From a virus: a stretch of DNA of 35,724 nucleotides. The translations under genes and the position numbers were made by a program. A model generated the notes under the pieces. The model was not told where the DNA came from, did not search any database, and saw only the letters and a program-made list of their open reading frames with translations. The first letter of the stretch is position 1, and each line of letters starts with the position of its first letter. The stretch is taken from IMG/VR virus record IMGVR_UViG_3300035670_000723, positions 1-35,724 of that record. One strand, given 5' to 3'. Shown here one piece after another: positions 25,088-31,391 of this stretch.

Positions 25088-25450
25088 GGGGAAACGACCA
25101 CTCTAAGTGAGACTCGAGGGGGGTCGACGCAACTCGAGGGGGGCAGACTCGAGCACGAGTGACGGCCGCACACGGAACGCAGGCCGCGACGTCCTCATCG
25201 AGGACGACGCGCGGCCCCCGACCAACTCGAGCGAACTCGACGCAGGCCGCTGACATCAAGTCACCACCGACACGGCTCAAGGGCCGAACGACGACCTACG
25301 TCGACGGTAGCGGTAGCGCCTCCGGCGCTCCTCGAGCAGCCTCGAGCCTCCTCGAGGGGCCTCCACACGCGACAAGGCCCACCGCCGCCACCGGCTCGGC
25401 CACGACTCGCGTCGGGCCTTGTGTGTGTGGGGTGGGCTTGTGCCGGGGGT
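25088..25450. other. gene-free TCGA-rich spacer with repeats and hairpins
   Basis: There are 11 TCGA sites within 25081-25440. ACTCGAGGGGGG occurs twice, 20 nt apart (25112-25123 and 25132-25143). A hairpin of 6+7 bp lies at 25183-25215, and ACAAGGCCC/GGGCCTTGT arms lie about 40 nt apart just before 25440. Open frames here are composition-driven and lack start signals. This may be the 3' end of the accessory operon. Confidence 0.55.
25112..25143. repeat. direct repeat of ACTCGAGGGGGG
   Basis: Two exact 12-nt copies with a 20-nt period, followed by a partial third copy (ACTCGAG at 25147). Located at the left end of the TCGA-rich island. Confidence 0.7.
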
Positions 25451-26344
25451 TTAGTCGCGGTCTGCGGCGGCTCGTGCGATCACGAGGCGCTCGTAGAACG
25501 TGCGTGCGTTGGCTGCGATGTTCTCGATTTCGGGTTCGTGTTCGCGGTGTCGCCATTCTCCGGCGATGTGTTCGTGTTCGAGGTTGCCGTCGTTGTGCTC
25601 GATGTAGGCGGTCACTCCGAAGGGGTGCGCTGCGATCGAGGTGCGGACGTTTTCGATGCGGTCGTCGTGTTCGAGTCGGTCGGGTGTGGTGATGACGATC
25701 GCGAGCGCGGTGGTGTTCTCTCCGATCTGCTGGGCGAGGTCGAGGTCGCCGATGAGGTCGCCGGGGCGTGGTGCTGTTGCGACGCGCTCGATCGTGATAC
25801 CGACGACCATTCGGTCGCCGCGCTCTTGTGGTGCGTCGATGTCGACGGCGTAGATCGTTGCGGCGTCGTCTGCGGTGTCGTCGTGGTGGTGGATTTGGCT
25901 CACGATCGTGTCGAGGCTTTCCGCGATGATCGAGCGGAGTCCGGCGACGTTGCGCTCGGCCATTTGGTCGAACACGGCCGCGGCTTGCTCGAGGGCGTCG
26001 CCTTCGTCGATGTCGCGGCCTGTGTGCCGGGCGTCGATGCGTCGGACGGTGGCGCGGATGTCGCGCTTTGAGCGCTGAAGCCCGGCCACGATCGTGGGGT
26101 GTTGGCCGTCGAGCATCTCGACGAGTGCGTCGACTGCGTCGTCGTAGGTGTCGCTCATGCGGTGCGAGAGATCGACGAGGTCGTCGAGGATTTGCTCGCG
26201 GGTTTTGTGCTCGAGGACTTCGGGCCGGATGTTGCCGTCGATGTCGTCGAACGTGTCGAGCACTTGCGCGAGTGTGCTCGACGTGCGTCCGTAGGCGTCG
26301 CGAAGTTTCGCGAGGTCGTCGAACAGTTCGGGGTTGGTGGTCAT
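25451..26344 (-). CDS. 297-aa acidic protein, third component of the AAA+/vWA operon
   Basis: I do not recognise a family. The ATG is preceded by AGGAGAAACAACCC and overlaps the stop of the small membrane gene (ATGA), so it is translated with the AAA+/vWA genes. Residues 1-155 are helical and acidic (LAKLRDAYGRTSSTLAQVLD; ILDDLVDLSHRMSDTYDDAV). Residues about 160-250 look alpha/beta (IYAVDIDAP, MVVGITIERV, ALAIVITTP, GVTAYIEH). The last 45 residues are charged and helical. It has no signal peptide or membrane segment. In MoxR/vWA systems the third gene often encodes the client or effector, so this is the most likely substrate-facing component. Codons share the TCGA-rich bias of the island. 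Confidence 0.68.
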   Translation of the reverse strand: MTTNPELFDDLAKLRDAYGRTSSTLAQVLDTFDDIDGNIRPEVLEHKTREQILDDLVDLSHRMSDTYDDAVDALVEMLDGQHPTIVAGLQRSKRDIRATVRRIDARHTGRDIDEGDALEQAAAVFDQMAERNVAGLRSIIAESLDTIVSQIHHHDDTADDAATIYAVDIDAPQERGDRMVVGITIERVATAPRPGDLIGDLDLAQQIGENTTALAIVITTPDRLEHDDRIENVRTSIAAHPFGVTAYIEHNDGNLEHEHIAGEWRHREHEPEIENIAANARTFYERLVIARAAADRD

Positions 26345-26499
26345 GGGTTGTTTCTCCTGTTGTTGGTGGTTGTTTGGTGGTGGTGGGCGCGTCGACGCTC
26401 GAGGCGGCGGCGCTGTTCGTCGCGCTCGACTTCGCGGCCGAAGCGGTACGCGAGCACGACGAGCGCGGTCATGGCGAGGAACACGGCGAGGTCGATCAC
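26341..26499 (-). CDS. small single-TM protein, 52 aa
   Basis: It starts at a GTG 1 nt after the stop of the 24-aa gene and ends at a TGA overlapping the next ATG. A hydrophobic segment (residues 2-17, IDLAVFLAMTALVVLAY) is followed by an Arg/Glu-rich cytoplasmic-type tail and an HHH segment. The orientation is probably N-out, C-in. Coupling with the 297-aa protein and the ATPase suggests that the complex is anchored at the membrane. Confidence 0.6.
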   Translation of the reverse strand: MIDLAVFLAMTALVVLAYRFGREVERDEQRRRLERRRAHHHQTTTNNRRNNP

Positions 26500-26500
26500 G

Positions 26501-26575
26501 TCAGTCACCTCGCAGCCATTGGGCGGCGACGATGATCGAGACGACCACGAGAAGGGCTAGGTCGTTGGTCGGCAT
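26501..26575 (-). CDS. tiny hydrophobic peptide, 24 aa
   Basis: The ATG overlaps the vWA stop (TAATG), and the stop is directly followed by the next gene's GTG. Its core LALLVVVSIIVAA is a single membrane helix. The tight junctions on both sides are the main argument that it is a real gene; the small size leaves doubt. Confidence 0.5.
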   Translation of the reverse strand: MPTNDLALLVVVSIIVAAQWLRGD

Positions 26576-27966
26576 TATCTGTCGGCCGTCCTTGCGTACT
26601 CGCGGAGTCGTCGGTCGATGTGCGGCCGCGCTCGATGTCCTCGAGCGAGGCGCTGGCATAGGTCGATCGCCGCTTCAGCGTCGACGACCTGCGTCACTCG
26701 ATGCCGCTCGAGTCGGCCCACCATGTCAGCGGCGAGGCGTTGCGACGTCGTCGACGAGAGTCCCGTGACGGCTCCGTCACTCACCCACACGACGGGCATC
26801 CCGGCGCGCTTGCGGAATCGACGCACGGCGTAATCGAGTGCCGGGCCGTCGACGCCATTATCGCCGCACACTTCGGGCATTTCGCGAACACGTCGGCCGT
26901 GTTGCGCCAGTAGCCACACGTTCGGCGCTTTGATGTCGCGAGGGTTGCCGGAGTAGCCGACGACGATCGCACCTCGAGCGGCCTCGATGACTGCGTCAAG
27001 TTCGTCGGTGCTCCATGACATCGAGCCGGAGAGATCGAGCACGAGCAGCGCGTCGGTCGCGCGCTGCTTCGTCGAGAAAACTCGACGTTCGGGGTCGGTG
27101 AGTGCTCGACTCATCGAGCGGAGTCGCGAGCCTGTCGCGCTTGGTCGATGACGTGCGCCGATGCGGCCTCGATGCGCGACGACGAGCGACGTCGAGCCGA
27201 TGCGGAGCGGCTGCCATAGGTGGCCGTTGCCGGGTTGCGCTTGGCCGTTCTGACTGTCCTCGCGTTGCTCGCCGGGTTGCGCGTCGGTGTCGCGTGTTCC
27301 CTGCTTTACGTTCCCGATACCTGCGGCGGCGTTCTCGAGCACGTCGACGACGTCCTGCGCCATCGCCGCGACCCGATAGTGCTCGCAGTACTCGCGGTCG
27401 CGTCGACTCGACGACGGCGCGTAGTTCATCGAGTCACGGGTCGCTCGCTTCACCTTGCGGAGCGTGTCACGCAGGCCCGGCCACTTGGAGCCGATCGCGC
27501 GAAGTAGTGGCCTCGATGCGTCGGTGTGAAGGTGTGCCAGCGCCAGCGCGGCGGCCTGCTCCGGCTTCATCGAGTCGACGCGCGAGGCGTACACCTTCGC
27601 GATGTCGACGTCGTGTTCCGGCTCGAGTCCTCGAGCGCGGAGCGCGGCGTCGGTCATGCGTTGGTCATGCCAGCCCTTGACGATCTCGATCGCGGTCGGT
27701 GCGTAGTGACTGCGTCGACGTCGAGCACTCATGTGGCCGCGCACGTCCTCGATCTCACCCGGCACGAAGCCATACCGGGCGCGCACGAGTGCGAGAGTGC
27801 GGAGCGTCTCACCTAGCGGCGAGTCGAGCGTCGTCGCGTCGATGCGGCCGCGCTCGATGTCGACTCGCGTCGACGTCGAGATCGGCGGAGCGTCGACGAT
27901 CTGCCAGCGGTCGGGCGTCTGTCCGTCTGCTCGAGGCTTCAGCCATTCCGGCCGTACGGTCGTCAC
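26575..27966 (-). CDS. vWA-domain protein (CobT/ViaA-like partner of MoxR ATPase)
   Basis: A 463-aa protein starting at GTG, 2 nt after the ATPase stop. Residues 1-300 are helical and charged, with a Gln/Gly-rich linker near residues 230-250. The vWA domain follows: the MIDAS motif DLSGS at residues 311-315 (in LLVLDLSGSMSWS) and the second Asp in VSDG at about residue 397. The third MIDAS position, usually Thr, appears as Asp/Gly (NGVDGPAL), so metal binding may be altered. CobT, NorD and ViaA share this design, and act with a MoxR AAA+ partner as a chaperone-like remodelling or metal-insertion pair. The substrate here is unknown. Confidence 0.83.
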   Translation of the reverse strand: MTTVRPEWLKPRADGQTPDRWQIVDAPPISTSTRVDIERGRIDATTLDSPLGETLRTLALVRARYGFVPGEIEDVRGHMSARRRRSHYAPTAIEIVKGWHDQRMTDAALRARGLEPEHDVDIAKVYASRVDSMKPEQAAALALAHLHTDASRPLLRAIGSKWPGLRDTLRKVKRATRDSMNYAPSSSRRDREYCEHYRVAAMAQDVVDVLENAAAGIGNVKQGTRDTDAQPGEQREDSQNGQAQPGNGHLWQPLRIGSTSLVVAHRGRIGARHRPSATGSRLRSMSRALTDPERRVFSTKQRATDALLVLDLSGSMSWSTDELDAVIEAARGAIVVGYSGNPRDIKAPNVWLLAQHGRRVREMPEVCGDNGVDGPALDYAVRRFRKRAGMPVVWVSDGAVTGLSSTTSQRLAADMVGRLERHRVTQVVDAEAAIDLCQRLARGHRARPHIDRRLREYARTADR

Positions 27967-27968
27967 GT

Positions 27969-28685
27969 TCAGCCCTCAAGCGACGTGACAGAGGCGGCCG
28001 CGAGGATTTGCTCGCGATGACGTGGCAGCGCGATCTCGAGCGCCCGGTCGAGTGAGTGGACGCGCAGTAGTTCCGCGATCGCGTAGAACGTGCGAAGCGA
28101 CACGCGCTCGACGTCGTCGTCGATCATCGCCAGCGCTCGAGCAGGCTCACGCAGGAAGTCGGGCAGACGCTCGAGCGCGGTCGGGTGCGGTTCGTCGATC
28201 TTGATCGCCACCGGGAAGCGATCGCGGAGCGCTTCGGGAAGTAGCACCGGGTCGACGTTCGTCGTCGCGATCACTTGATACTCGCGCGACGGCTTCACGA
28301 TCTCGAGCGTGTCCGGGTTCTGCCATTCGCTCGACTCGAAGGAGTCAGCGGCGAGCAGCAGACTCGAGAGCGCTTCGCCGCCTGCTTTGTCGACTTCGTC
28401 GAAGACGACGCGAAACTCGCCGCGACGCCATGCTCGCGGTACTGCGCCTTCGTGGAATGACCACGAGCCACCGCTCGACGGCTTCCATTGTCCGAAGATC
28501 TGCGCGTCGGTCATGTCCTCGACGCATTGGACACGGAGCGACCCGTTGTTCGGCTTGTGGCCGTTCAGCGCGGCGTACGTCTTGCCTGTTCCGGGCGGCC
28601 CCCATAGCAGTACGCGCGAGAGTCCTGCGGCGAGAGTGTCCTCGAGTGCTTGCCAGCACCCGGGGAGCGTTTGGTTCGTGGTCAC
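27969..28685 (-). CDS. MoxR-type AAA+ ATPase
   Basis: A 238-aa protein starting at a GTG preceded by AAAGGAACCAAAC. Walker A GPPGTGKT is at residues 29-36, Walker B VVFDEVD near 93-99, sensor 1 ATTN near 141-144, and an arginine-containing LRDRFP block follows. The C-terminal lid is short; MoxR family members are usually about 300 aa or more, so this is a minimal version. With the vWA partner it probably forms a hexameric motor that remodels a protein complex. It is the first gene of the operon, about 340 nt downstream of two TetR-type operators. Confidence 0.88.
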   Translation of the reverse strand: MTTNQTLPGCWQALEDTLAAGLSRVLLWGPPGTGKTYAALNGHKPNNGSLRVQCVEDMTDAQIFGQWKPSSGGSWSFHEGAVPRAWRRGEFRVVFDEVDKAGGEALSSLLLAADSFESSEWQNPDTLEIVKPSREYQVIATTNVDPVLLPEALRDRFPVAIKIDEPHPTALERLPDFLREPARALAMIDDDVERVSLRTFYAIAELLRVHSLDRALEIALPRHREQILAAASVTSLEG

Positions 28686-29023
28686 GTTTGGTTCCTTTCG
28701 TTAGGTCGACGGTCGTCGACGTCCTCGAGGATACTCGATCGTGTCCGGGTTAGTGGTGGATTTCGGTTCCGGGTTCGTGACGTGCTCGAGCGGCGTCGAG
28801 TCGAGCGGCCCCGGCCCCGGCCCCATGATCGGCGCGGCCCGGCGTCGAGCGGCCTCGACGTCGACGTCGCGGCCTTTGATGTGGCACGTCCTCGACGACC
28901 CCGTCGCGGCCGGATCGCGACCCGTAGTTCGACGTCCTCGACGACCCCGTCGCGGCCGGATTTCTCCCGGCGTCGATCGTCCTCGACGTCGACGTTGCGG
29001 CCGTCGACCCGGTGCGCGTCACC
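28686..29023. other. TCGA-rich leader region with imperfect tandem repeats
   Basis: A low-complexity stretch carrying at least four related blocks of the form TCGACG...CGCGGCC. Two are identical over 30 nt (28886-28915 and 28932-28961). The 46-nt spacing is not a multiple of three, so the long minus-strand frame through it is unlikely to be coding. It lies between the operators and the ATPase start and may act in cis. Confidence 0.55.
28886..28961. repeat. 30-nt direct repeat
   Basis: Exact copies at 28886-28915 and 28932-28961, period 46 nt, core CTCGACGACCCCGTCGCGGC. Degenerate relatives lie at about 28854-28874 and 28979-29005. Confidence 0.75.
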
Positions 29024-29039
29024 TACTGACCGTTCAGTA
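29024..29039. promoter_or_regulatory. TetR-family-type operator palindrome 1
   Basis: TACTGACCGTTCAGTA: 6-bp arms around CCGT. It resembles known TetR-family operators. It lies upstream of the AAA+/vWA operon. Confidence 0.55.
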
Positions 29040-29065
29040 ACGGCCGTCACTCAGCGTGGTTTTTA

Positions 29066-29081
29066 CTTACCGTTCAGTAAG
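29066..29081. promoter_or_regulatory. TetR-family-type operator palindrome 2
   Basis: CTTACCGTTCAGTAAG: 5-bp arms. It shares ACCGTTCAGTAA with palindrome 1, the two 12-mers starting 40 nt apart (about four helical turns). No regulator gene was found in the window. Confidence 0.55.
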
Positions 29082-29138
29082 CGAACACACGTTCGCCCGG
29101 CGCGGCGGCGGCCGCGCGACCCCCCTTACCCCTGAGGT

Positions 29139-29318
29139 CTACACATCGGTAGCGGTAGGTTCACACATCGGTAGCGCCTCAGTCGCAATACCAGTGTTGA
29201 TGAAGAACGCGATGTCCTCGTCACTGATCGGTGCAGGGGTGATGTTGATGTGTGGGACGGGTTGGATTGCCATGATGGGCATCCGTTTCATGCGAGGGTG
29301 TCGCGGCATTGTGTTCAT
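29139..29318 (-). CDS. small hypothetical protein, 59 aa
   Basis: The ATG overlaps the preceding stop (ATGA), and GGAGGAACCAA precedes it. The sequence begins MNTMPRHPRMKRMPIM, is Pro/Ile-rich in the middle, and has an acidic helix (ISDEDIAFFINTG). The 3' end contains a 22-nt period duplication whose two copies are read in different frames, so the last about ten codons may be recent. No family is recognised. Confidence 0.6.
   Translation of the reverse strand: MNTMPRHPRMKRMPIMAIQPVPHINITPAPISDEDIAFFINTGIATEALPMCEPTATDV
29141..29176. repeat. direct repeat ACACATCGGTAGCG
   Basis: Two exact 14-nt copies (29141-29154 and 29163-29176), period 22 nt, covering the 3' end of the 59-aa gene. Confidence 0.75.
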
Positions 29319-29458
29319 TTGGTTCCTCCGTGTGGTTGCATCTCGATGATGCGTGTTGAGTGCTTGAGTGGGTTGGCGCAGGTCGGTGGGTGTGATGTCT
29401 TGACGTGGATTGTTATGCGTCGGCCACAGTTAGGGCAGATCCATGTGGTTTGTTTCAT
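29315..29458 (-). CDS. small Cys-containing protein, 47 aa
   Basis: MKQTTWICPNCGRRITIHVK gives a CPNC knuckle, and a third Cys lies about 15 residues later (PPTC) next to several His. This is a zinc-ribbon-like fold, possibly DNA- or RNA-binding. It is coupled by 4-nt overlaps on both sides. The function is unknown. Confidence 0.65.
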   Translation of the reverse strand: MKQTTWICPNCGRRITIHVKTSHPPTCANPLKHSTRIIEMQPHGGTK

Positions 29459-29631
29459 GGTGTTGTCCACTTGGCTAGTGACCAGCCGCGGATGTCTCCG
29501 TCACGGTTGATGTACACCCAGAACGGGGAGTCCGGGTCACAGTTGCAGCCCACGATTCTTTGTGGGTCGTGTGTGATTGTGGCTCCGCAGTTACCGCATC
29601 TTGCGCTTGCGACGTTTGGTTGATTTGTCAT
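29455..29631 (-). CDS. small zinc-ribbon-like protein, 58 aa
   Basis: Starting at MTNQPNVASA it has CGNCGATI, then CNCDPDSPFWVYINRDGD, so two paired Cys sites. It overlaps the upstream gene by 41 nt, unusually long compared with the 4-nt overlaps nearby; no later start is available. No family is recognised. Confidence 0.6.
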   Translation of the reverse strand: MTNQPNVASARCGNCGATITHDPQRIVGCNCDPDSPFWVYINRDGDIRGWSLAKWTTP

Positions 29632-29770
29632 TGAACCATTCCCCTTTGCGGTAGAGGTGGCACCAACACCCACAGTTATCTATGACCTCTTGTGGCCATG
29701 TTGCGAGTATTAGTGACACCTCTCCGCAGTGGTCGCAGATTGTTTTAGACGATTGCCCAGAGTTCGGCAT
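29591..29770 (-). CDS. small Cys-rich protein, 59 aa
   Basis: Starting at MPNSGQSSKT it contains CDHCGEV and, about 25 residues on, CGCWCH, then a basic Lys/Arg tail. This is a plausible zinc site with a nucleic-acid-binding tail. The start lies inside the upstream gene (26-nt overlap). A start farther upstream would lie deeper in that gene. Confidence 0.58.
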   Translation of the reverse strand: MPNSGQSSKTICDHCGEVSLILATWPQEVIDNCGCWCHLYRKGEWFNDKSTKRRKRKMR

Positions 29771-29918
29771 CGTCGAACTTGGCTGCGCGTCGTGCGAGTG
29801 TGACCGTTTTGGTTTCACCTTTGCTGTTGGTGACTTCGACGGTGTCGCCGGGCTGGCCTTCGTGTCGAATCTTGATGCCCCAGGTCTCGTCCTTCAACTT
29901 GTACCAGGTTGCGCTCAT
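29745..29918 (-). CDS. small beta-rich protein, 57 aa
   Basis: Starts MSATWYKLKDETWGIKIRHE after a strong AGGAGGAACAGC ribosome site. It continues GQPGDTVEVTNSKGETKTVTL, an SH3-like small beta barrel pattern found in many actinobacterial phages. The ATG overlaps the previous stop. The role is unknown; nucleic-acid binding is possible. Confidence 0.7.
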   Translation of the reverse strand: MSATWYKLKDETWGIKIRHEGQPGDTVEVTNSKGETKTVTLARRAAKFDDAELWAIV

Positions 29919-30103
29919 GCTGTTCCTCCTTGTGATAGTGCTACTTGTAGTCGCTCGACCATACTCGTGAGTGTGGCGAGTTGTGTTTCTAACTGTGTGA
30001 CACGCTTCTGCAGTTCTTGTTTGTCTGCGTGAAGTGTGTCGATCACACCTTGCTGCTCTGAACACCAAGCCTGATAGACAAACAGATCGGAGTTCTCGGA
30101 CAT
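29915..30103 (-). CDS. small coiled-coil protein, 62 aa
   Basis: Residues about 18-56 form a strong leucine-rich coiled coil (VIDTLHADKQELQKRVTQLE). The N-terminus is short and the end is glycine-rich. The ribosome site is weak. It is the first gene after whiB and coupled to the next. It is perhaps an oligomerisation or adaptor protein. Confidence 0.65.
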   Translation of the reverse strand: MSENSDLFVYQAWCSEQQGVIDTLHADKQELQKRVTQLETQLATLTSMVERLQVALSQGGTA

Positions 30104-30126
30104 GACGTCAGTTTAGTAAGTCTTTT

Positions 30127-30381
30127 CTAATAACGCCAGTATTGTCGGCGTTGGTTGGGGGTGAGTCCGCCCCAGATTCCGTAGGTGATCTCGTTCGTAA
30201 CGGCCCAGTCGCGGCATCGTTCCCGCACCGGGCACCGGTTACAGATCTCTACGACCCCTTTGATTTGCTGGCGGCCCGCATGGTGGAAGAAGAATGTTTC
30301 CGTATCCATGCCTTTGCAGGCGGCCAGATCCATCCAGTCGGTCTCTTTGTCTGCGAGTTGGAAGTCGGTCAGCAGGTCCAT
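30127..30381 (-). CDS. whiB: WhiB-family iron-sulfur regulator
   Basis: An 84-aa protein when started at the ATG at 30381. This start has GGAGG 10 nt upstream, formed by the last codons of the lysozyme-like gene, and follows that gene's stop. A longer version would overlap by 53 nt. Four Cys (22, 47, 50, 56) are arranged C-x24-C-x2-C-x5-C and bind a [4Fe-4S] cluster. The beta-turn motif GIWGG is at residues 68-72, followed by a basic tail. WhiB proteins bind sigma factor region 4 and retune host transcription. They are restricted to actinobacteria and their phages, so this gene is the best host marker in the window. Confidence 0.93.
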   Translation of the reverse strand: MDLLTDFQLADKETDWMDLAACKGMDTETFFFHHAGRQQIKGVVEICNRCPVRERCRDWAVTNEITYGIWGGLTPNQRRQYWRY

Positions 30382-30385
30382 GTAG

Positions 30386-30907
30386 TCATAGCCTCCACGG
30401 CGCGAAACCGTTGCCTTGCGCTTCTTGCGAGTAGTCATACAGGGCCTTTGCGGCTTTCAGATTCGTGAGCGGATCGAACAGTTGTTCGCATCCCACGGTA
30501 TCCAAAACGCCGATGGTTTGCAGGTATCCGTTCGGGTAGTACCGGGTGGGTAGGCACCATGAGCGGTCGTTGATCTGGGTGAGGCCGATGTCTTTGGACT
30601 TGTCCCTGTTGAGGGTGGTGTTGTAGGCACCGGGCTGGCATCGGGACTCACGCCAGATGACGTAGTCCAGGGTCGGCATGCTGTCGGCATGCCAGCCAGC
30701 CTCCACAGCCAGTCCCCACCACTGTGGACAGTGGGCGGTGGCTGGGACGGTGGTTGTGGGGGCCACGGAGAGGCGTCTGGGAGCCTCTACAAGGGCCGTA
30801 AACGACCGGGGTGGGGGTGTGTGGGGGGTCGGTTCGTTACCCCCCCTTACACCCCAGACGAGAAAGAGGCTCGACACGACAGCCAGCCCCCGAACAATGA
30901 AATCCAT
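30386..30907 (-). CDS. secreted lysozyme-like / transglycosylase protein
   Basis: A 173-aa protein with a signal peptide or membrane anchor (residues 4-22, IVRGLAVVSSLFLVWGVRG), a Pro-rich spacer, and a lysozyme-like domain with WRESRCQPGAYN (Glu as candidate catalytic acid), DIGLTQIND and LFDPLTNLKAAKALYD. These are typical of small lysozyme/SLT folds that cleave peptidoglycan glycan strands. The ribosome site is GGAGGACCTG. The secretion signal suggests a periplasmic or wall-facing role. It could be part of lysis, alongside the M15 peptidase, or a wall-entry enzyme. Confidence 0.8.
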   Translation of the reverse strand: MDFIVRGLAVVSSLFLVWGVRGGNEPTPHTPPPRSFTALVEAPRRLSVAPTTTVPATAHCPQWWGLAVEAGWHADSMPTLDYVIWRESRCQPGAYNTTLNRDKSKDIGLTQINDRSWCLPTRYYPNGYLQTIGVLDTVGCEQLFDPLTNLKAAKALYDYSQEAQGNGFAPWRL

Positions 30908-30939
30908 CAGGTCCTCCTAACCCTAGTAGATGGCCAGCC

Positions 30940-31391
30940 CTAAGGCTGGTTGATGATGACGCTAACGAGATCTGAGAACTCATCCAAATCCATGAGCACG
31001 ATCCCCTTGCTGGTGCCGTCAGGCATGGCGACCATTACGAACGGGCGTATGTCACCAAGTGCCTTAGCCGCGTCGCTTTGACTCTTTGCGAGTAGGTACC
31101 GTGTCGCAATCGGACCAACCTGTGCGCCAGCCTTGATCTCGGTACGAAAAGCACCACCCCAGTTTTCCTCGTGACGGGTAAGGTGACCACCCAGCCCAAG
31201 TTTTTTACGCGCCCGACGGGCTTTCGAATCACCTTTCGCTCGATTCCGTTTGCCACGAGCCGAAGGATCACCACATCCCCTGACCCTTCGTCGTCCCTGT
31301 CGATCGGCTCGACCAAGAGTTCCGTACCGGGGACACTGTTCCCCCAAAGAACATTTGGTCCTATCGCCCTGGCATTCCCCTTTGCGCTCAT
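30940..31391 (-). CDS. nuclease-like phage protein joined by a -1 frameshift (about 150 aa)
   Basis: The ATG at 31391 has GGGAGGAAGCGTGG and overlaps the previous stop. The first frame gives a sensible acidic N-terminus (LLVEPIDRDDEGSGDVVILR) but becomes unlikely after codon 64. The -1 frame from there gives LGLGGHLTRHEENWGG, then TEIKAGAQVGPIATRY and RPFVMVAMPDG, a conserved actinobacterial-phage protein resembling a small PD-(D/E)xK-type nuclease by its E-x-K pair. The switch lies at a canonical slippery heptamer. Either a programmed frameshift or an assembly indel explains this. The in-frame continuation (118 aa) is less likely. Confidence 0.62.
31200..31206 (-). promoter_or_regulatory. 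A AAA AAC slippery heptamer
   Basis: The minus-strand heptamer AAAAAAC is in the X XXY YYZ phase of the first frame (codons AAA and AAC, residues 63-64). It is followed within about 15 nt by possible GGGT/ACCC and GGTG/CACC pairings. Confidence 0.55.

Noticed and set aside
24888-25280. Minus-strand frame of 130 aa across the terminator hairpins
   Set aside because: Arg/Cys/Pro-rich translation of GC-rich hairpins; no start signal.
25369-25440. ACAAGGCCC/GGGCCTTGT arms as terminator of the accessory operon
   Set aside because: The arms pair well, but no T-run follows on the minus strand and the loop is long; the evidence is too weak for a terminator call.
28682-29050. Minus-strand frame of 122 aa ending in a GTGA overlap with the ATPase start
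   Set aside because: The junction is tempting, but the product is low-complexity Arg/Ser/Asp and the 46-nt repeats shift frame within it. The frame also starts inside an operator palindrome. Treated as non-coding.
30382-30438. Longer WhiB start 19 codons upstream
   Set aside because: It would overlap the lysozyme-like gene by 53 nt and lacks the GGAGG that precedes the chosen start.
31035-31199. In-frame continuation of the 118-aa protein beyond the slippery site
   Set aside because: The residues become Arg/His/Leu-rich without pattern, while the -1 frame contains a conserved protein end.
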